Shown: positions 10,087 through 19,126 of the stretch, in pieces
Layout: each line of letters starts with the position of its first letter
How positions within the stretch are numbered: the stretch's first letter is position 1
Source: Trichomonas vaginalis G3
Lineage: Eukaryota; Parabasalia; Trichomonadida; Trichomonadidae
Length of the DNA stretch: 64,000 bases
Reading direction: 5' to 3'
Assembly (NCBI RefSeq): GCF_026262505.1
Contig: NC_067206.1
Location: forward strand, 6,352,879 to 6,416,878
Program-made: the position numbers and the translations under genes
The notes under the pieces: generated by a model
Databases searched by the model: none
The model's input: only the letters and a program-made list of their open reading frames with translations
Told to the model about the DNA's origin: nothing

Positions 10087-12012
10087 TAAATTTGATAATA
10101 ATTTCAATTGAAAATCGTTTTACGACTTTCGAGAATCGATTGATAATTATCGGGATCTGGTTTCCAGTATAGATGTTTCCTTAATTTTGGTAATGGATTT
10201 AGACTATGTAGATACTCGATGACTAATAGACAAAGAATGGAAGAAAACTGCACGAACGATTTCGAGATAATTTTATTAGAATTTATATTCTATTGTTTGA
10301 CCTACAAATTAACATATTTGTACTATCAATCGTTTGACAGAATAGATTTTCTGTAATTGTATGTTTCGGAAAATTATTGAGAATTTTTCCTAAGATTCTC
10401 ATTCTACTAGACATTTATGAGTTGATTCCCTTATTTGACTAGTAACAACAGAAGTTATAGCTTCAGGAAATTTGAAAAGAAATGGCACCATAAAGTCGAT
10501 CGTTTTTCCTATAAAAAATCTGCCCAGAATTTCGGTTTTTCCCCCTCAAAATTTGGCAAATCTGGTAGACTTGGGTATACCCCCTTCCATAAAAGCTAGC
10601 ATTTCTGACACCTATATGTCAAATGTGCTTAAGGCGCTGGACTTCTTGAAGACCCTTACTTGCCCTTCAAGCTAAAGAATCAGTATCCAAAATATTGTTA
10701 TTCAAGAAACTTCTGGGAAATAATTTAGATAATTTCCCAAAAACTCAAGAACTTCCTTTCAAATCATCAACTCACCTCTTGGACATCAGATCTTTATTTA
10801 TGTTGATAGCTGAAATTTAGAAATACAAAACCAGTGTTTTCGAACAGTTACTACAAAAGTGACCCTTTTCCATGGAAAAAGGTCATTTCTGTCGTTGTTA
10901 CCCGAAAATGAAACTCTTGATTCAAATTTTATATGAAAATTACCAAAATCAAAAAATATCGAGCTAAGCATATTATCAAGGATAATCTTTAATACCCCAA
11001 GATATAAAACTTAACAGACATGAAATTTTAATAAAATATTGTAATTTTTACCTTTTTGAAATGGATAAAACAATTGTTTCTATAATCACTTATTTACCTA
11101 TTCTTTTTACATCTTATTGATATGATTGTTTCATAACTTTTCCGATTTAATTACAAAATTTCAAAATGATAGTAAAAACTTTCTCGAAAAGTTTGCTTTT
11201 CGAGGAAAAAAGAACTTTATGTAGTTTACTTTTTTAACCAAAGTAAAACAATAACTTCAAATTATTTGCTGCAATTCGCGGGATTAATCGTGAATTTTTG
11301 TTATATATTGGTTATAAATTGGTTTTTAGTAGACAAATTCGTCATGCCCCTGTTTACAGCTCATTATGTTTTTGTTTTATTGATGAAATTTCAATTTGTT
11401 AAGTGAATATTGTTAAAACTCGTTTTAAGGGCAGCGATAAATTTAGAGTCTATTAATTACATCTAGGATTTCGGTGTTTTGCATTACTTTTATAATTAAA
11501 GTTTGATCAATCGCCTAACTGAGTAAATGCTTGTATGTAAAATGAATTTTTCTCGAAAACGGTCTTGCAGATTTTTATGAGAGTAAGATACTAAAATATG
11601 TAACAATTAAGGATTAATTGTATTGAAATGGTATACGATTTGCATCGGTCAAATTTTAAGCTGCACAATTTCCTTTATAGGGCTTTGTATTTTGAAAGAA
11701 CAGAACGATTGGATATATTCTTATTAAGTACAAATGATATCGATTTTAAATCGCATATATATGTCAAAGTACCATGAAGAAAATTTCAATCTCTCACCAC
11801 AATTAAAGGAAGTTTGGCGTTTTGTTACTGGGAAAAATCTGATTGAAGTTGTTCATGTGAATTTTTTTTCCTTGAGAATTAACGTATTTTTTCGGAACTT
11901 CTCGTTTGGAGAAGTTTTTCTAATTGATGTAATATATCAATTGATTTTGGTCTATAAAAAAGTTTTAAAAAATTAGGTATTTATTAGATCAGATGTTTAT
12001 TCATTCATTAAG
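10087..12012. other. intergenic, no gene recognised
   Basis: About 1.9 kb of AT-rich DNA between the Hsp70-fibre gene and the interrupted host gene. Two short open frames (10,472-10,675 and 11,734-11,976) show no recognisable features. No element repeats or terminal inverted repeat were seen. Confidence 0.6.
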
Positions 12013-12492
12013 CTAATGCGGAGGTGGAGGGGGTTGAAAAGCATTGTCCAATGTTTGTATAAAGTCTGTAATGGTTTGTTCTATGGTACCGGTTGCCCCA
12101 ACGATATCATACTTTTCATTAGCAAATAATAGAGACAAATATCTAAAATAGGTTAAAGCATTGCGAATATAGTTAGGCATATTATAGGAATCTGGAGAAA
12201 ATGCAAAGCCAAAATTCCAATTAATATCTTTGAGAATTTCTTGGAATGTATCCAACTCTTGGCGTATATAATTTAAGTGATCTATTATTTGCTGAATTGT
12301 TTGATTTTGTGGATCATGCTTTTGATAGATTGCCAAATCGGTTTTAATGGATAAAATTAAAATAATTGCCTGTCGTAGATATGATGTTGAGATTTTGAGA
12401 CTGAAAGTATCATTTTGGAAGCATTTGTCCGCAGAATGTAAATAGGAATTTATCTGATCAAAGTTATATTTAACCCGAAAAATATCTTCTTG
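12013..12492 (-). pseudogene. 3' part of a host gene interrupted by Maverick copy B
   Basis: On the minus strand a frame is open from the Maverick border (12,492) to the stop at 12,013, about 159 codons. It is helical in character and ends in QPPPPPH. I do not recognise the family. The matching 5' part with its ATG and initiator lies at 36,172-36,226 on the far side of the element, joined through the duplicated target site. The frame of this part, carried back into the 5' part, differs from the ATG frame by one base around a run of six A, so the gene was already damaged, is misread there, or starts elsewhere. Confidence 0.6.
12487..12492. repeat. candidate 6-bp target site duplication, left
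   Basis: TTCTTG immediately before the A run of the left terminal repeat. The same six bases follow the T run of the right end at 36,172-36,177. Six-base duplications are the Polinton norm. The homopolymer at the border leaves one or two bases of doubt. Confidence 0.7.
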
Positions 12493-12581
12493 AAAAAAAA
12501 AAAAAAAAAAAAAAAAAAGGTAGTGGGGCTTCCAGGCACTTCGTGCCTTCTAGCCCTGAAGATGTTTAGTATAAATGAAGT
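12493..12581 (+). repeat. left terminal inverted repeat
   Basis: Starts with 26 A, then GGTAGTGGGGCTTCC, a short palindrome AGGCAC-TTC-GTGCCT, and runs to ATAAATGAAGT. It matches the reverse complement of 36,085-36,171 with no difference that I can see apart from homopolymer length. Confidence 0.9.
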
Positions 12582-12663
12582 TCTTATATACGGGTCTTCC
12601 AGGAGCTTTTCACAAATTATATATGTTTTCATGTTTTGTCAAGACTTCTTCGTAAAATCAGAC

Positions 12664-12725
12664 AAAAATAATGTTTAGGGTAGAAGGTTAGATATAACCT
12701 CTTTTCTAACCTCTTTTCTACCCTC
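12664..12725. repeat. GGGTAGA-type hairpin repeat, variant form
   Basis: Outer arms are GGGTAGA and TCTACCC as in other copies of element B, but the inner hairpin is AGGTTA-GATA-TAACCT. Both arms of the inner stem changed together, which supports a conserved stem. Confidence 0.75.
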
Positions 12726-12808
12726 TTGAATTTTCAAGACTTCTTCGTACATGTTTTGTCACTTTTCTGTCACTTTTCAGGAAAAAACATTTTTATTATT
12801 ATATATAA

Positions 12809-13573
12809 ATGAATTTTACAAAACCACCGTTACCCTTCTTTGGAAATAAGAGTAAATGTAAAGATATTCTATTGAGAGAACTTAAGAAACTACCGAATGG
12901 TCTAACATTTGTAGACTTGTTCGGTGGAAGTTTCTATATATCTCATTTGTGCCATACAATATTTCCTGACTCAAAGATTATATGCAATGACTTCGACAAC
13001 TATATGAACCGTCTCAAACATATACCAGACACAAACAAAATATTGAAAGAGTTAAAAGAAAAGATACCTATAGGTAAGATGGAACGTATACCATTAGATA
13101 AGAAAAATACTGTCAGAGAGGTTTTGAAAAAGGCAGAGTATATTGACTGGGATAGTATATCTGCTAGACTATTATATAGTGGTGCTATAAGAGTTCATGA
13201 CATTGAAACACTTATGTCAAAAGTTTTATATCTTAACTATACAAATGTTTTCAAAGAGGACATAGAAAAATATATTGAGGGTATAGAGTTTGTGAGATGT
13301 CATTGGACAGAGTTGTATGAAAAATATAAAGACAAGGAAAATGTTTTCTTTATAGTGGACCCGCCGTTCTATAACACATGGGATTTTCAATACCAAGTAG
13401 ACTGGACTTTGAGAGACTCTTTAGAAACTTTAGACGTTTTACATAACCATCCATGCTTTTACTTTACATCCGATAAAAGTGGTTTGGAAAGTGTCATGAG
13501 ATGGTTAGAGGACATACATGACTATGAGTTTAGATATGACAAGATAGAATATGAGAGAGGTCCTATAAACTGA
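12809..13573 (+). CDS. D12-class N6-adenine DNA methyltransferase (Dam-like)
   Basis: A complete 254-residue protein. Motif X/entry PLPFFGNKSK near residue 8, the AdoMet-binding VDLFGGSF near residue 34, and the catalytic VDPPFY near residue 188 are the D12 (Dam) family hallmarks. It transfers a methyl group from S-adenosylmethionine to adenine N6. Dam-like enzymes on Mavericks are known in Trichomonas vaginalis, where 6mA is the main DNA methylation, so this is likely an element-borne member. It is the outermost gene at the left end, preceded by a hairpin repeat. The length is slightly short for the family, but all motifs are present. Confidence 0.88.
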   Translation: MNFTKPPLPFFGNKSKCKDILLRELKKLPNGLTFVDLFGGSFYISHLCHTIFPDSKIICNDFDNYMNRLKHIPDTNKILKELKEKIPIGKMERIPLDKKNTVREVLKKAEYIDWDSISARLLYSGAIRVHDIETLMSKVLYLNYTNVFKEDIEKYIEGIEFVRCHWTELYEKYKDKENVFFIVDPPFYNTWDFQYQVDWTLRDSLETLDVLHNHPCFYFTSDKSGLESVMRWLEDIHDYEFRYDKIEYERGPIN

Positions 13574-13611
13574 AGAAAGTGTCACAATAAAGAAATTTTA
13601 TTGGTAAGTAA

Positions 13612-13743
13612 ATGTGGTTTGAAATAGGACTACTTGTTTTAGGTTTTTTCCATTGTGTCATTTATTTATTTGACGTGGCAGAAAGATATAGAGAATATGA
13701 AGATGAACCAATGCCTGCAAATGTCCAGTATATGTACTCGTAA
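13612..13743 (+). CDS. 43-aa single-membrane-span protein
   Basis: A short frame, ATG at 13,612, with one hydrophobic segment (GLLVLGFFHCVIYLF) followed by a charged tail (AERYREYEDE). It fits between the methyltransferase and the next gene on the same strand. Small membrane proteins are plausible virion components, but there is no family match that I can name. Confidence 0.45.
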   Translation: MWFEIGLLVLGFFHCVIYLFDVAERYREYEDEPMPANVQYMYS

Positions 13744-13766
13744 GAGATATTTTTATCTAATATTAA

Positions 13767-14129
13767 ATGGACGCACAGAACTTAGCGAATGCACAGCAAC
13801 CTGGACAACCAAACCCAGAGAATATTCCAAATGAAGTTAGAATACAAACTGCAATGGCAAACTATGGTCAAGTGCCAACAGATGTACAAATGCAAACTGC
13901 CATGTCAAATGACGCTGCGTTAGGTTTACCACCATGGTATGCAAATATGAGATGGAAAGAGTTTTATACAAACCCTGAAGTGGGATATAAACAACTCTAT
14001 GCAGATGACGCGAACACAGGAGTTGACCCAGAGTATGTTTTCTACCAGAGGAGAAATAGAATGTATGAGCTCCAGTTAAAGAATGCAATGGAACTCAACA
14101 GGAAACGTAAGAGACTAGGCGGACATTAG
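13767..14129 (+). CDS. unknown Maverick protein, 120 aa
   Basis: A complete frame rich in Asn and Gln, with an imperfect internal repeat (VRIQTAMANYGQVP and VQMQTAMSNDAALGLP at residues about 24-52) and a basic end (ELNRKRKRLGGH). It is preceded by a short AT-rich leader. No known family is recognised. Its place among small plus-strand genes next to the fibre suggests a structural role, which is inference. Confidence 0.55.
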   Translation: MDAQNLANAQQPGQPNPENIPNEVRIQTAMANYGQVPTDVQMQTAMSNDAALGLPPWYANMRWKEFYTNPEVGYKQLYADDANTGVDPEYVFYQRRNRMYELQLKNAMELNRKRKRLGGH

Positions 14130-14147
14130 ATTTTTACATATAGTAAA

Positions 14148-14390
14148 ATGGGTTTCTTCAGTAGTATTGGAAACTTCTTTCGAAATGTTGGAAGAGGTAT
14201 ATGGAATGGAATAAAATCTGTCGGAAGAGGAATTTGGAACGGAGTCAAAAATATTGGTAAAAGAGTAGGTCAGTTCGTTGGTATTATACCTAAAGACCCT
14301 GAACCAGAAGAACAAGCTCCTGTTATACAACAGCCTGAACCTGCACCACAGTCAAGTTGGCAACCAAATCCAACACCTCAACCGTATTAA
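14148..14390 (+). CDS. small amphipathic, possibly membrane-active virion protein
   Basis: An 80-residue frame. Residues 1-46 contain repeated amphipathic units (GRGIWNGIKSVGRGIWNGVKNIGKR) beginning with MGFFSSIGNFFRNVG, followed by a Pro/Gln-rich tail. This composition resembles membrane-lytic minor capsid peptides of adenovirus/Polinton-like viruses (protein VI or pX-like), an inference from composition only. A second protein with a similar start (MGLFGALAG) lies at 17,712. Confidence 0.5.
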   Translation: MGFFSSIGNFFRNVGRGIWNGIKSVGRGIWNGVKNIGKRVGQFVGIIPKDPEPEEQAPVIQQPEPAPQSSWQPNPTPQPY

Positions 14391-14392
14391 AA

Positions 14393-15241
14393 TTATATTT
14401 TTACCGTTCGATAGTAGTTGTATATGAGACTAAGTTCTAAGTAAAACGCGTGGTATAATGGAATTATTCTTTTTCTTCCATCTGTAGTAAACCATACTTG
14501 AAAGTCTGAAATACTTCCACTCGGTGGTTCATATAGCTTTGTAGGTTTTTCGTAAAAGTCATTTGCCAAGCATAAAAAAGAGTTTTGTGCACCAGAAAAT
14601 GAAGCATGAACTATAATAGCATCTGAGTCGAAAACATTTTCATATGTTCCATTAGGGTTTTCGACTTCATAAAAGTTCGGGTGTACTGGATATTCTGCAG
14701 GCTGATTTAACATCCTCAAAAATCTATACCATGCCAAGTTGTTATATTTTGTAGAAATATAAACGTCTTCTCCAAGGTCTTCTATTCTATTGATTTTAAC
14801 AGTTGCATTTTTTCCTGTCATATAAATATCGAGATGGTACTCTCCTTCGTCAATGTTGTACTGTTTTGCATATTCGAGATAGATATCGTTTATTTTTTCT
14901 TGAAAAGCTTGAAGAGTTGTTTCTAAGTTTACAAGCAAACTAACTTGTAAAAGTTTTCCCTGTTCAAATTTCTCATACGTACGTTTCTCTTTGTTATAGT
15001 ATCGAATTTCAAAAGCGACCGTAAATGGGAAACCATGTATGGCTTCTGAAATGAACTTCATTCTACGAAAGCCAATAGCTTTTGTGACGGATGGGTCTCT
15101 TAGCCATCTTAACGGGTAGTCAAAACGATAGCCTTCATGCTTTACGGTCTCTGTCTCAAACTTTTGACCGACATTAGTAAAAAGTTCATCTAATGGTTTA
15201 GTTGTAGCAACTCTTGAATTTTCTTTTTCTATTGGAAGCAT
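14393..15241 (-). CDS. unknown Maverick protein, 282 aa
   Basis: A complete minus-strand frame between the small virion-like genes and the fibre gene, with its start only 19 bp from the divergent fibre start. Strand-rich sequence and aromatic content would fit a beta-sheet capsid-associated protein, but no motif proves it. The first 30 residues (VATTKPLDELFTNVGQ) reappear in a short frame at 21,144-21,311 (VADTKPLDYIFTNTGR), showing a related gene or leader elsewhere in the element. Confidence 0.55.
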   Translation of the reverse strand: MLPIEKENSRVATTKPLDELFTNVGQKFETETVKHEGYRFDYPLRWLRDPSVTKAIGFRRMKFISEAIHGFPFTVAFEIRYYNKEKRTYEKFEQGKLLQVSLLVNLETTLQAFQEKINDIYLEYAKQYNIDEGEYHLDIYMTGKNATVKINRIEDLGEDVYISTKYNNLAWYRFLRMLNQPAEYPVHPNFYEVENPNGTYENVFDSDAIIVHASFSGAQNSFLCLANDFYEKPTKLYEPPSGSISDFQVWFTTDGRKRIIPLYHAFYLELSLIYNYYRTVKI

Positions 15242-15259
15242 ATTTTATCTAGAATAAAA

Positions 15260-16741
15260 ATGTCAAATGAAACAGCGTCTATGAGAGAAATAAAACACAA
15301 CCGACAACTCATTTTGCAAGCTCTAAATAAGAACACAACAAACTTTTCAAACTATTCTAAGATATCTGAGTCATTGAAAGAAGGAAACTTAAAACTGACG
15401 ATAAACCCAATGACAGATGAGTTTCTATTTCAAGACAGTAAGAACCATACTGTTTGTATAAATCCAACAAAAAGAACTTTAAACGAGAAACCTATAGATG
15501 AACTTCTTTTGAAAGCAGATGTTGACAACAAAGCTGACAAAACATATGTAGACGATGCAATAGCAAAAGAAGAAGAAAGAGCTGACAAAGCTTATGCAAC
15601 AAAAGAACATACTCATCCTGAACTAGCAGACAAAACATATGTTGACAATAAAATGTCAAGTGAAGTGACAAGAGCTGAAAACGAATATTCTAAAAAGACT
15701 CATACACATACCATTGCAAATATTACAAACTTACAAGAAACCTTAAACAGGAAAAGTGACGTTGGACATACACATACCATTGCAAATATTACAAACTTAC
15801 AAGAAACCTTAAACAGGAAAAGTGACGTTGGACATACACATACCATTGCAAATATTACAAACTTACAAGAAACCTTAAACAGTAAAAGTGCCGTTGGACA
15901 TACACATACATCTTCTGAAATAACAGACTTAAACGTTAGCCTTGAAAAGAAGGCAGATAAGAACCATACACACGATTTCTTCGCAACTGTTGGTATAGAA
16001 AATATTGCAGGAACGGTTGAAGAACCTGATGGAACTGGTGGGGATGTATTAAATTGGAAACCTCCTAACTTTCCACAAGGTTTAACATCGGATGAAGACA
16101 TAACAACGATGAAATACACTAGATGTAGAAATGTTTTTGTCATGGAGGATGAAAACAAAGTTAAATTCACTGCTCAAGATTTATATGACAACAAAGCTGA
16201 CAAAACATATGTTAACGATGAGTTAGATAAGAAAGCTGACAAAACATATGTTAACGATGAGTTAGATAAGAAAGCTGACAAAACAGAGCTTCAAACGTTA
16301 AAGACAGAAATACTTCAAACACTATATCCTATAGGTTCTATTTACACGTCAATGAACTCTACCAGACCAGAAGTAGTACTTGGTTTAACTTGGACTCAAA
16401 TAGTCGACAGGTTTTTGTATTGTGCAAACTCTTCAAAGGAAACAGGTGGAAGTAAAACGATTTCAGGTGAAAATTTACCTGCGCACAGTCACTACATAAA
16501 TTTAAGTACATCTGAAGCAGGTTTGCATAGTCATAGATTTTGGGATTGGTCAGGAATGACAAAAGGTAAAGGATATGATGTTAAAGAGGACGTTAAGTTT
16601 GCTATAAATTGTTACTGGGAGTAACACTGAGGTAGAGGAAGCCATACACATCGCGTTTCAGGGTATACGCAAACAACAGGACAAAGTAAAGACTACATGC
16701 CACCTTACATGACAGTTTACGCATGGTATAGAATTGCTTAG
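15260..16741 (+). pseudogene. phage tail-fibre-like gene with collar/receptor-binding tip
   Basis: The amino part is a helical, repetitive shaft with KADKTYVDD words. Residues about 149-214 are three tandem 22-residue repeats (HTHTIANITNLQETLN plus six). The carboxy part is a tail-collar/fibre tip: LYPIGSIYTSMNS, LTWTQIVDRF, GGSKTISGENLPAHSH, and a final KDYMPPYMTVYAWYRI. This is the architecture of phage short tail fibres and is homologous to the tip of the Hsp70 fusion at 8,311. It probably formed a virion spike. It is broken, with about one break. Convergent with the integrase, 10 bp apart. Confidence 0.8.
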
Positions 16742-16751
16742 TCGTCATGTT

Positions 16752-17641
16752 TCACTTCTTTAGCATATTCGTCAGGAGTTGTCTTATATTTGTTAGGAAC
16801 TGTCTTTGAAAGTATACCACCTTGAACCTTACAAGTTTGAAACGAGGTCTGACAATAGTAGTTTTATCTTCTGCTTGCAGTCTGTACATTTTGCCATGTT
16901 TGCCTAAAACTTCATAATATTCTCTTGTATACTTTCTTCTATTTTTACGAACACGAAGGTGAGTACCTGTCGAGTTCCCATTGTTGTCATAGTCAATAGT
17001 ATTTTCATATGGGTCGCGTTTAGGTATTTCTATTTTTACTTTGTCACCTTTCTTAAGTTTGAAGCCTGGCATTCTTTCTTGTTTGTCTCTTTTGACTAAA
17101 CTATTAAATATATAGTCTTTCTCTAAGTCGGGGTTGTTTTTCATTTCTTCGGGGGAGTGGTTTCCCAAACCTTTTTGTTTACGGCTATTGTAAATATTTA
17201 AAACTTGTCTCATCTTTGCCATGGAGAAGTGTCTGTATTTGTCGTCATATGACATTTCATCTACCTCACCACCTTGTGGTTGATTTAAGTCTCTTAAGAT
17301 TTTTATACAACTGTCAATGACACCAAGAGCAGAATGGTTTTGGTCGACAATGAAATATTGGTTTACATTTTTTGAACGCAGATAGTTTTTTACATATCTG
17401 ATTTGAAAGAACTTTCACAGTCAGATGTCAGTTTTGTTGGATGGTATTTGTCAACGAATATTGTCAAAGCTGCTAAGATATCTAAAATATTTTTGGACTG
17501 TAATGGTATGGCTTCACAGTATCTTGTGTTTTGACCGACAAATATTAGCCAGTATGGTGGTCCATCTTCTCTATACCTCGGAATGTTTTCCAAGATATCC
17601 ATAAACCAAGCATTTGGTGTTGAACTAAAGATTTTTATCAT
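16752..17641 (-). pseudogene. Maverick integrase, copy B
   Basis: The minus strand encodes an rve-type integrase: PNAWFMDILE near the first Asp, LTSDCESSFKSD for the second, and a carboxy region with RMPGFKLKKGDKVKIEIPKR and TREYYEVLGKHGKMYRLQ like the SH3/chromo-like tails of Polinton integrases. It is quite diverged from the copy A integrase and lies in the opposite orientation relative to the fibre gene. It is broken, with about two breaks. Confidence 0.75.
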
Positions 17642-17711
17642 GAGTGCTTTTTTGTTGCTTTAGAAACATAGGGGTCCTTGTTTGGATTCGTCATTTTTTA
17701 ACCCATAAGAA

Positions 17712-18110
17712 ATGGGTTTATTTGGCGCATTAGCAGGAGTTGCATCCAGATTTTTGCCCGCAGTGGGAACAATAGCCAGAGGTGTATTTGGAGTTGGAAG
17801 GAAGATTTTGAGTACATTAGGTATACTGAAAGAGAAAGCACAGCCTATTATACAAACTGTACAGAAAGGTTGGGATGTAGCACGAGATGCAGCAAATCTT
17901 ATTCCAAATCCTGAAACAAGAGGAAAAGTTCAAGGATGGATGGACAATGTAGGAAGAGAAGCAGGAAACTATATAACAAAGCAAATGACTACTATAACCA
18001 AGCAGGACACTATATGGACCAAGGTGAAAGATTCTTTAACAGAGGATATAACCATGCACAACAATGGGTAAACAACCAACCTCAACCGCCTCAAACGTGG
18101 GGAATGTAAA
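17712..18110 (+). pseudogene. amphipathic glycine-rich virion-like protein
   Basis: Starts MGLFGALAGVASRFLPAVG with alternating Gly and hydrophobic residues, then a helical stretch with PNPETRGKVQGW. Such starts are common in minor capsid or membrane-active proteins of Polinton/adenovirus-like viruses (inference from composition). It is broken near completeness, with one break. Confidence 0.5.
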
Positions 18111-18128
18111 GTTTTTTACTGAGATGAA

Positions 18129-18296
18129 ATGAACAATACAGCATTGAGACAAATGGGTTCAAGATGGATTTGTCGGCTTCCAGCAGTTACACAACCACGT
18201 GTTTGTCAAGTTCTTCCTATACCTCAGGAAGTTTTAGACCGACTTAAAAACAACAACAACCAGTTGAAAACAAACCAAACTAAAATTTTTTACTGA
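18129..18296 (+). CDS. small basic Maverick protein, 55 aa
   Basis: A short complete frame: MNNTALRQMGSRWICRLPAV, then a Pro-rich middle and an Asn-rich end. It and the next gene share the junction TTTTTTACTGAGATGAAATGA (TACTGAGATGAAATG occurs just before both starts), suggesting a common leader. Function unknown. Confidence 0.45.
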   Translation: MNNTALRQMGSRWICRLPAVTQPRVCQVLPIPQEVLDRLKNNNNQLKTNQTKIFY

Positions 18297-18303
18297 GATG
18301 AAA

Positions 18304-18886
18304 TGACGGAAGAAGTTGAAACGGTAGATTTGACACCACAAACAAAAAGTTCAGAACCATTGTCAAAACCTGTCAAAGAACTTACAGATGAAGAAAAAAT
18401 TCAATAATAGAAAGTGCCAGGTCTGGAAATACAAACCCTAACTACAAAGTCACTTTTCATAGAAATGGAACGGCTAGTATCTCAAAAAAGAAACAGACTC
18501 TCACAAATAAAATATTGAAGTCTGAAGGAGCTTTCGAGACAACAGATGGAAAAGTTTACTTCACTGACCAACAGTTCATTATAGAACATCTCATTGACTT
18601 AGAGTCGAAATATTCTAAACTTTACAACAAACACAAAAAGTTGAAAGGAAAACAAAAACAAATGGCATATGATATTTATGAAGATGTTGACGACACAACT
18701 GTTCCTGCAGGTGAGGTAAAGTCAGAGGAACCGAAAAGTGACGAAAAACCGATAGAAGAAGAGAAACCAAAAACGGAAGATAAACCAAAACCAAAGTTTA
18801 GTTTCAATACTAAACCAAGTCAACCTTCATTAGCTGGTATGGGTTGGCGTCAAAGACTTATGGCAGCAGGTGGTTATGTAAAGTAA
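18304..18886 (+). pseudogene. unknown acidic/proline-rich Maverick protein
   Basis: The region encodes a helical middle part (FIIEHLIDLESKYSKLYNK) and an acidic Pro/Glu/Lys-rich tail with repeated KPKTEDKPKPK-like words, ending in GMGWRQRLMAAGGYVK. No family is recognised. It is broken, with about one break. Confidence 0.45.
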
Positions 18887-18917
18887 AGAAAAAAAATATT
18901 TTTTTATTTTTATAAAA

Positions 18918-19112
18918 ATGCCCCCATATAGAATGGACAGAAAATCTGCTAGAATAAAAGCAGAGTTGCAAAGATATGGTTGGAAAGTTTCGAAGAAGTT
19001 TAAATATAGGAAGGGAAAGCCAATAAAAGTCTATGACAAACTGTCTGGTCTTCGCTACGAGATGGACTTAGAAACCGCGCGCGCCAATTATCCAAACAGA
19101 TCGAGAGGTTAG
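18918..19112 (+). CDS. small basic Maverick protein, 64 aa
   Basis: A basic frame, MPPYRMDRKSARIKAELQR and on, preceded by an AAAAATATTTTTTTATTTTT box like those before other element genes. It may be a separate small DNA-binding protein or the front of the polymerase gene that follows; I cannot decide between these. Confidence 0.45.
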   Translation: MPPYRMDRKSARIKAELQRYGWKVSKKFKYRKGKPIKVYDKLSGLRYEMDLETARANYPNRSRG

Positions 19113-19126
19113 AAGAAGAACGTCTT

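Noticed and set aside
10472-10675. 67-codon plus-strand frame
   Set aside because: No start context, no family features, ordinary chance frame in an AT-rich gap.
11734-11976. 80-codon plus-strand frame
   Set aside because: AT-rich chance frame; composition like intergenic DNA.
12450-12678. Frames across the A run at the left terminal repeat
   Set aside because: They encode poly-Lys or poly-Phe from the homopolymer and cross the element border.
15700-16170. Minus-strand 156-codon frame in the fibre gene
   Set aside because: Shadow of the repeated fibre sequence on the other strand.
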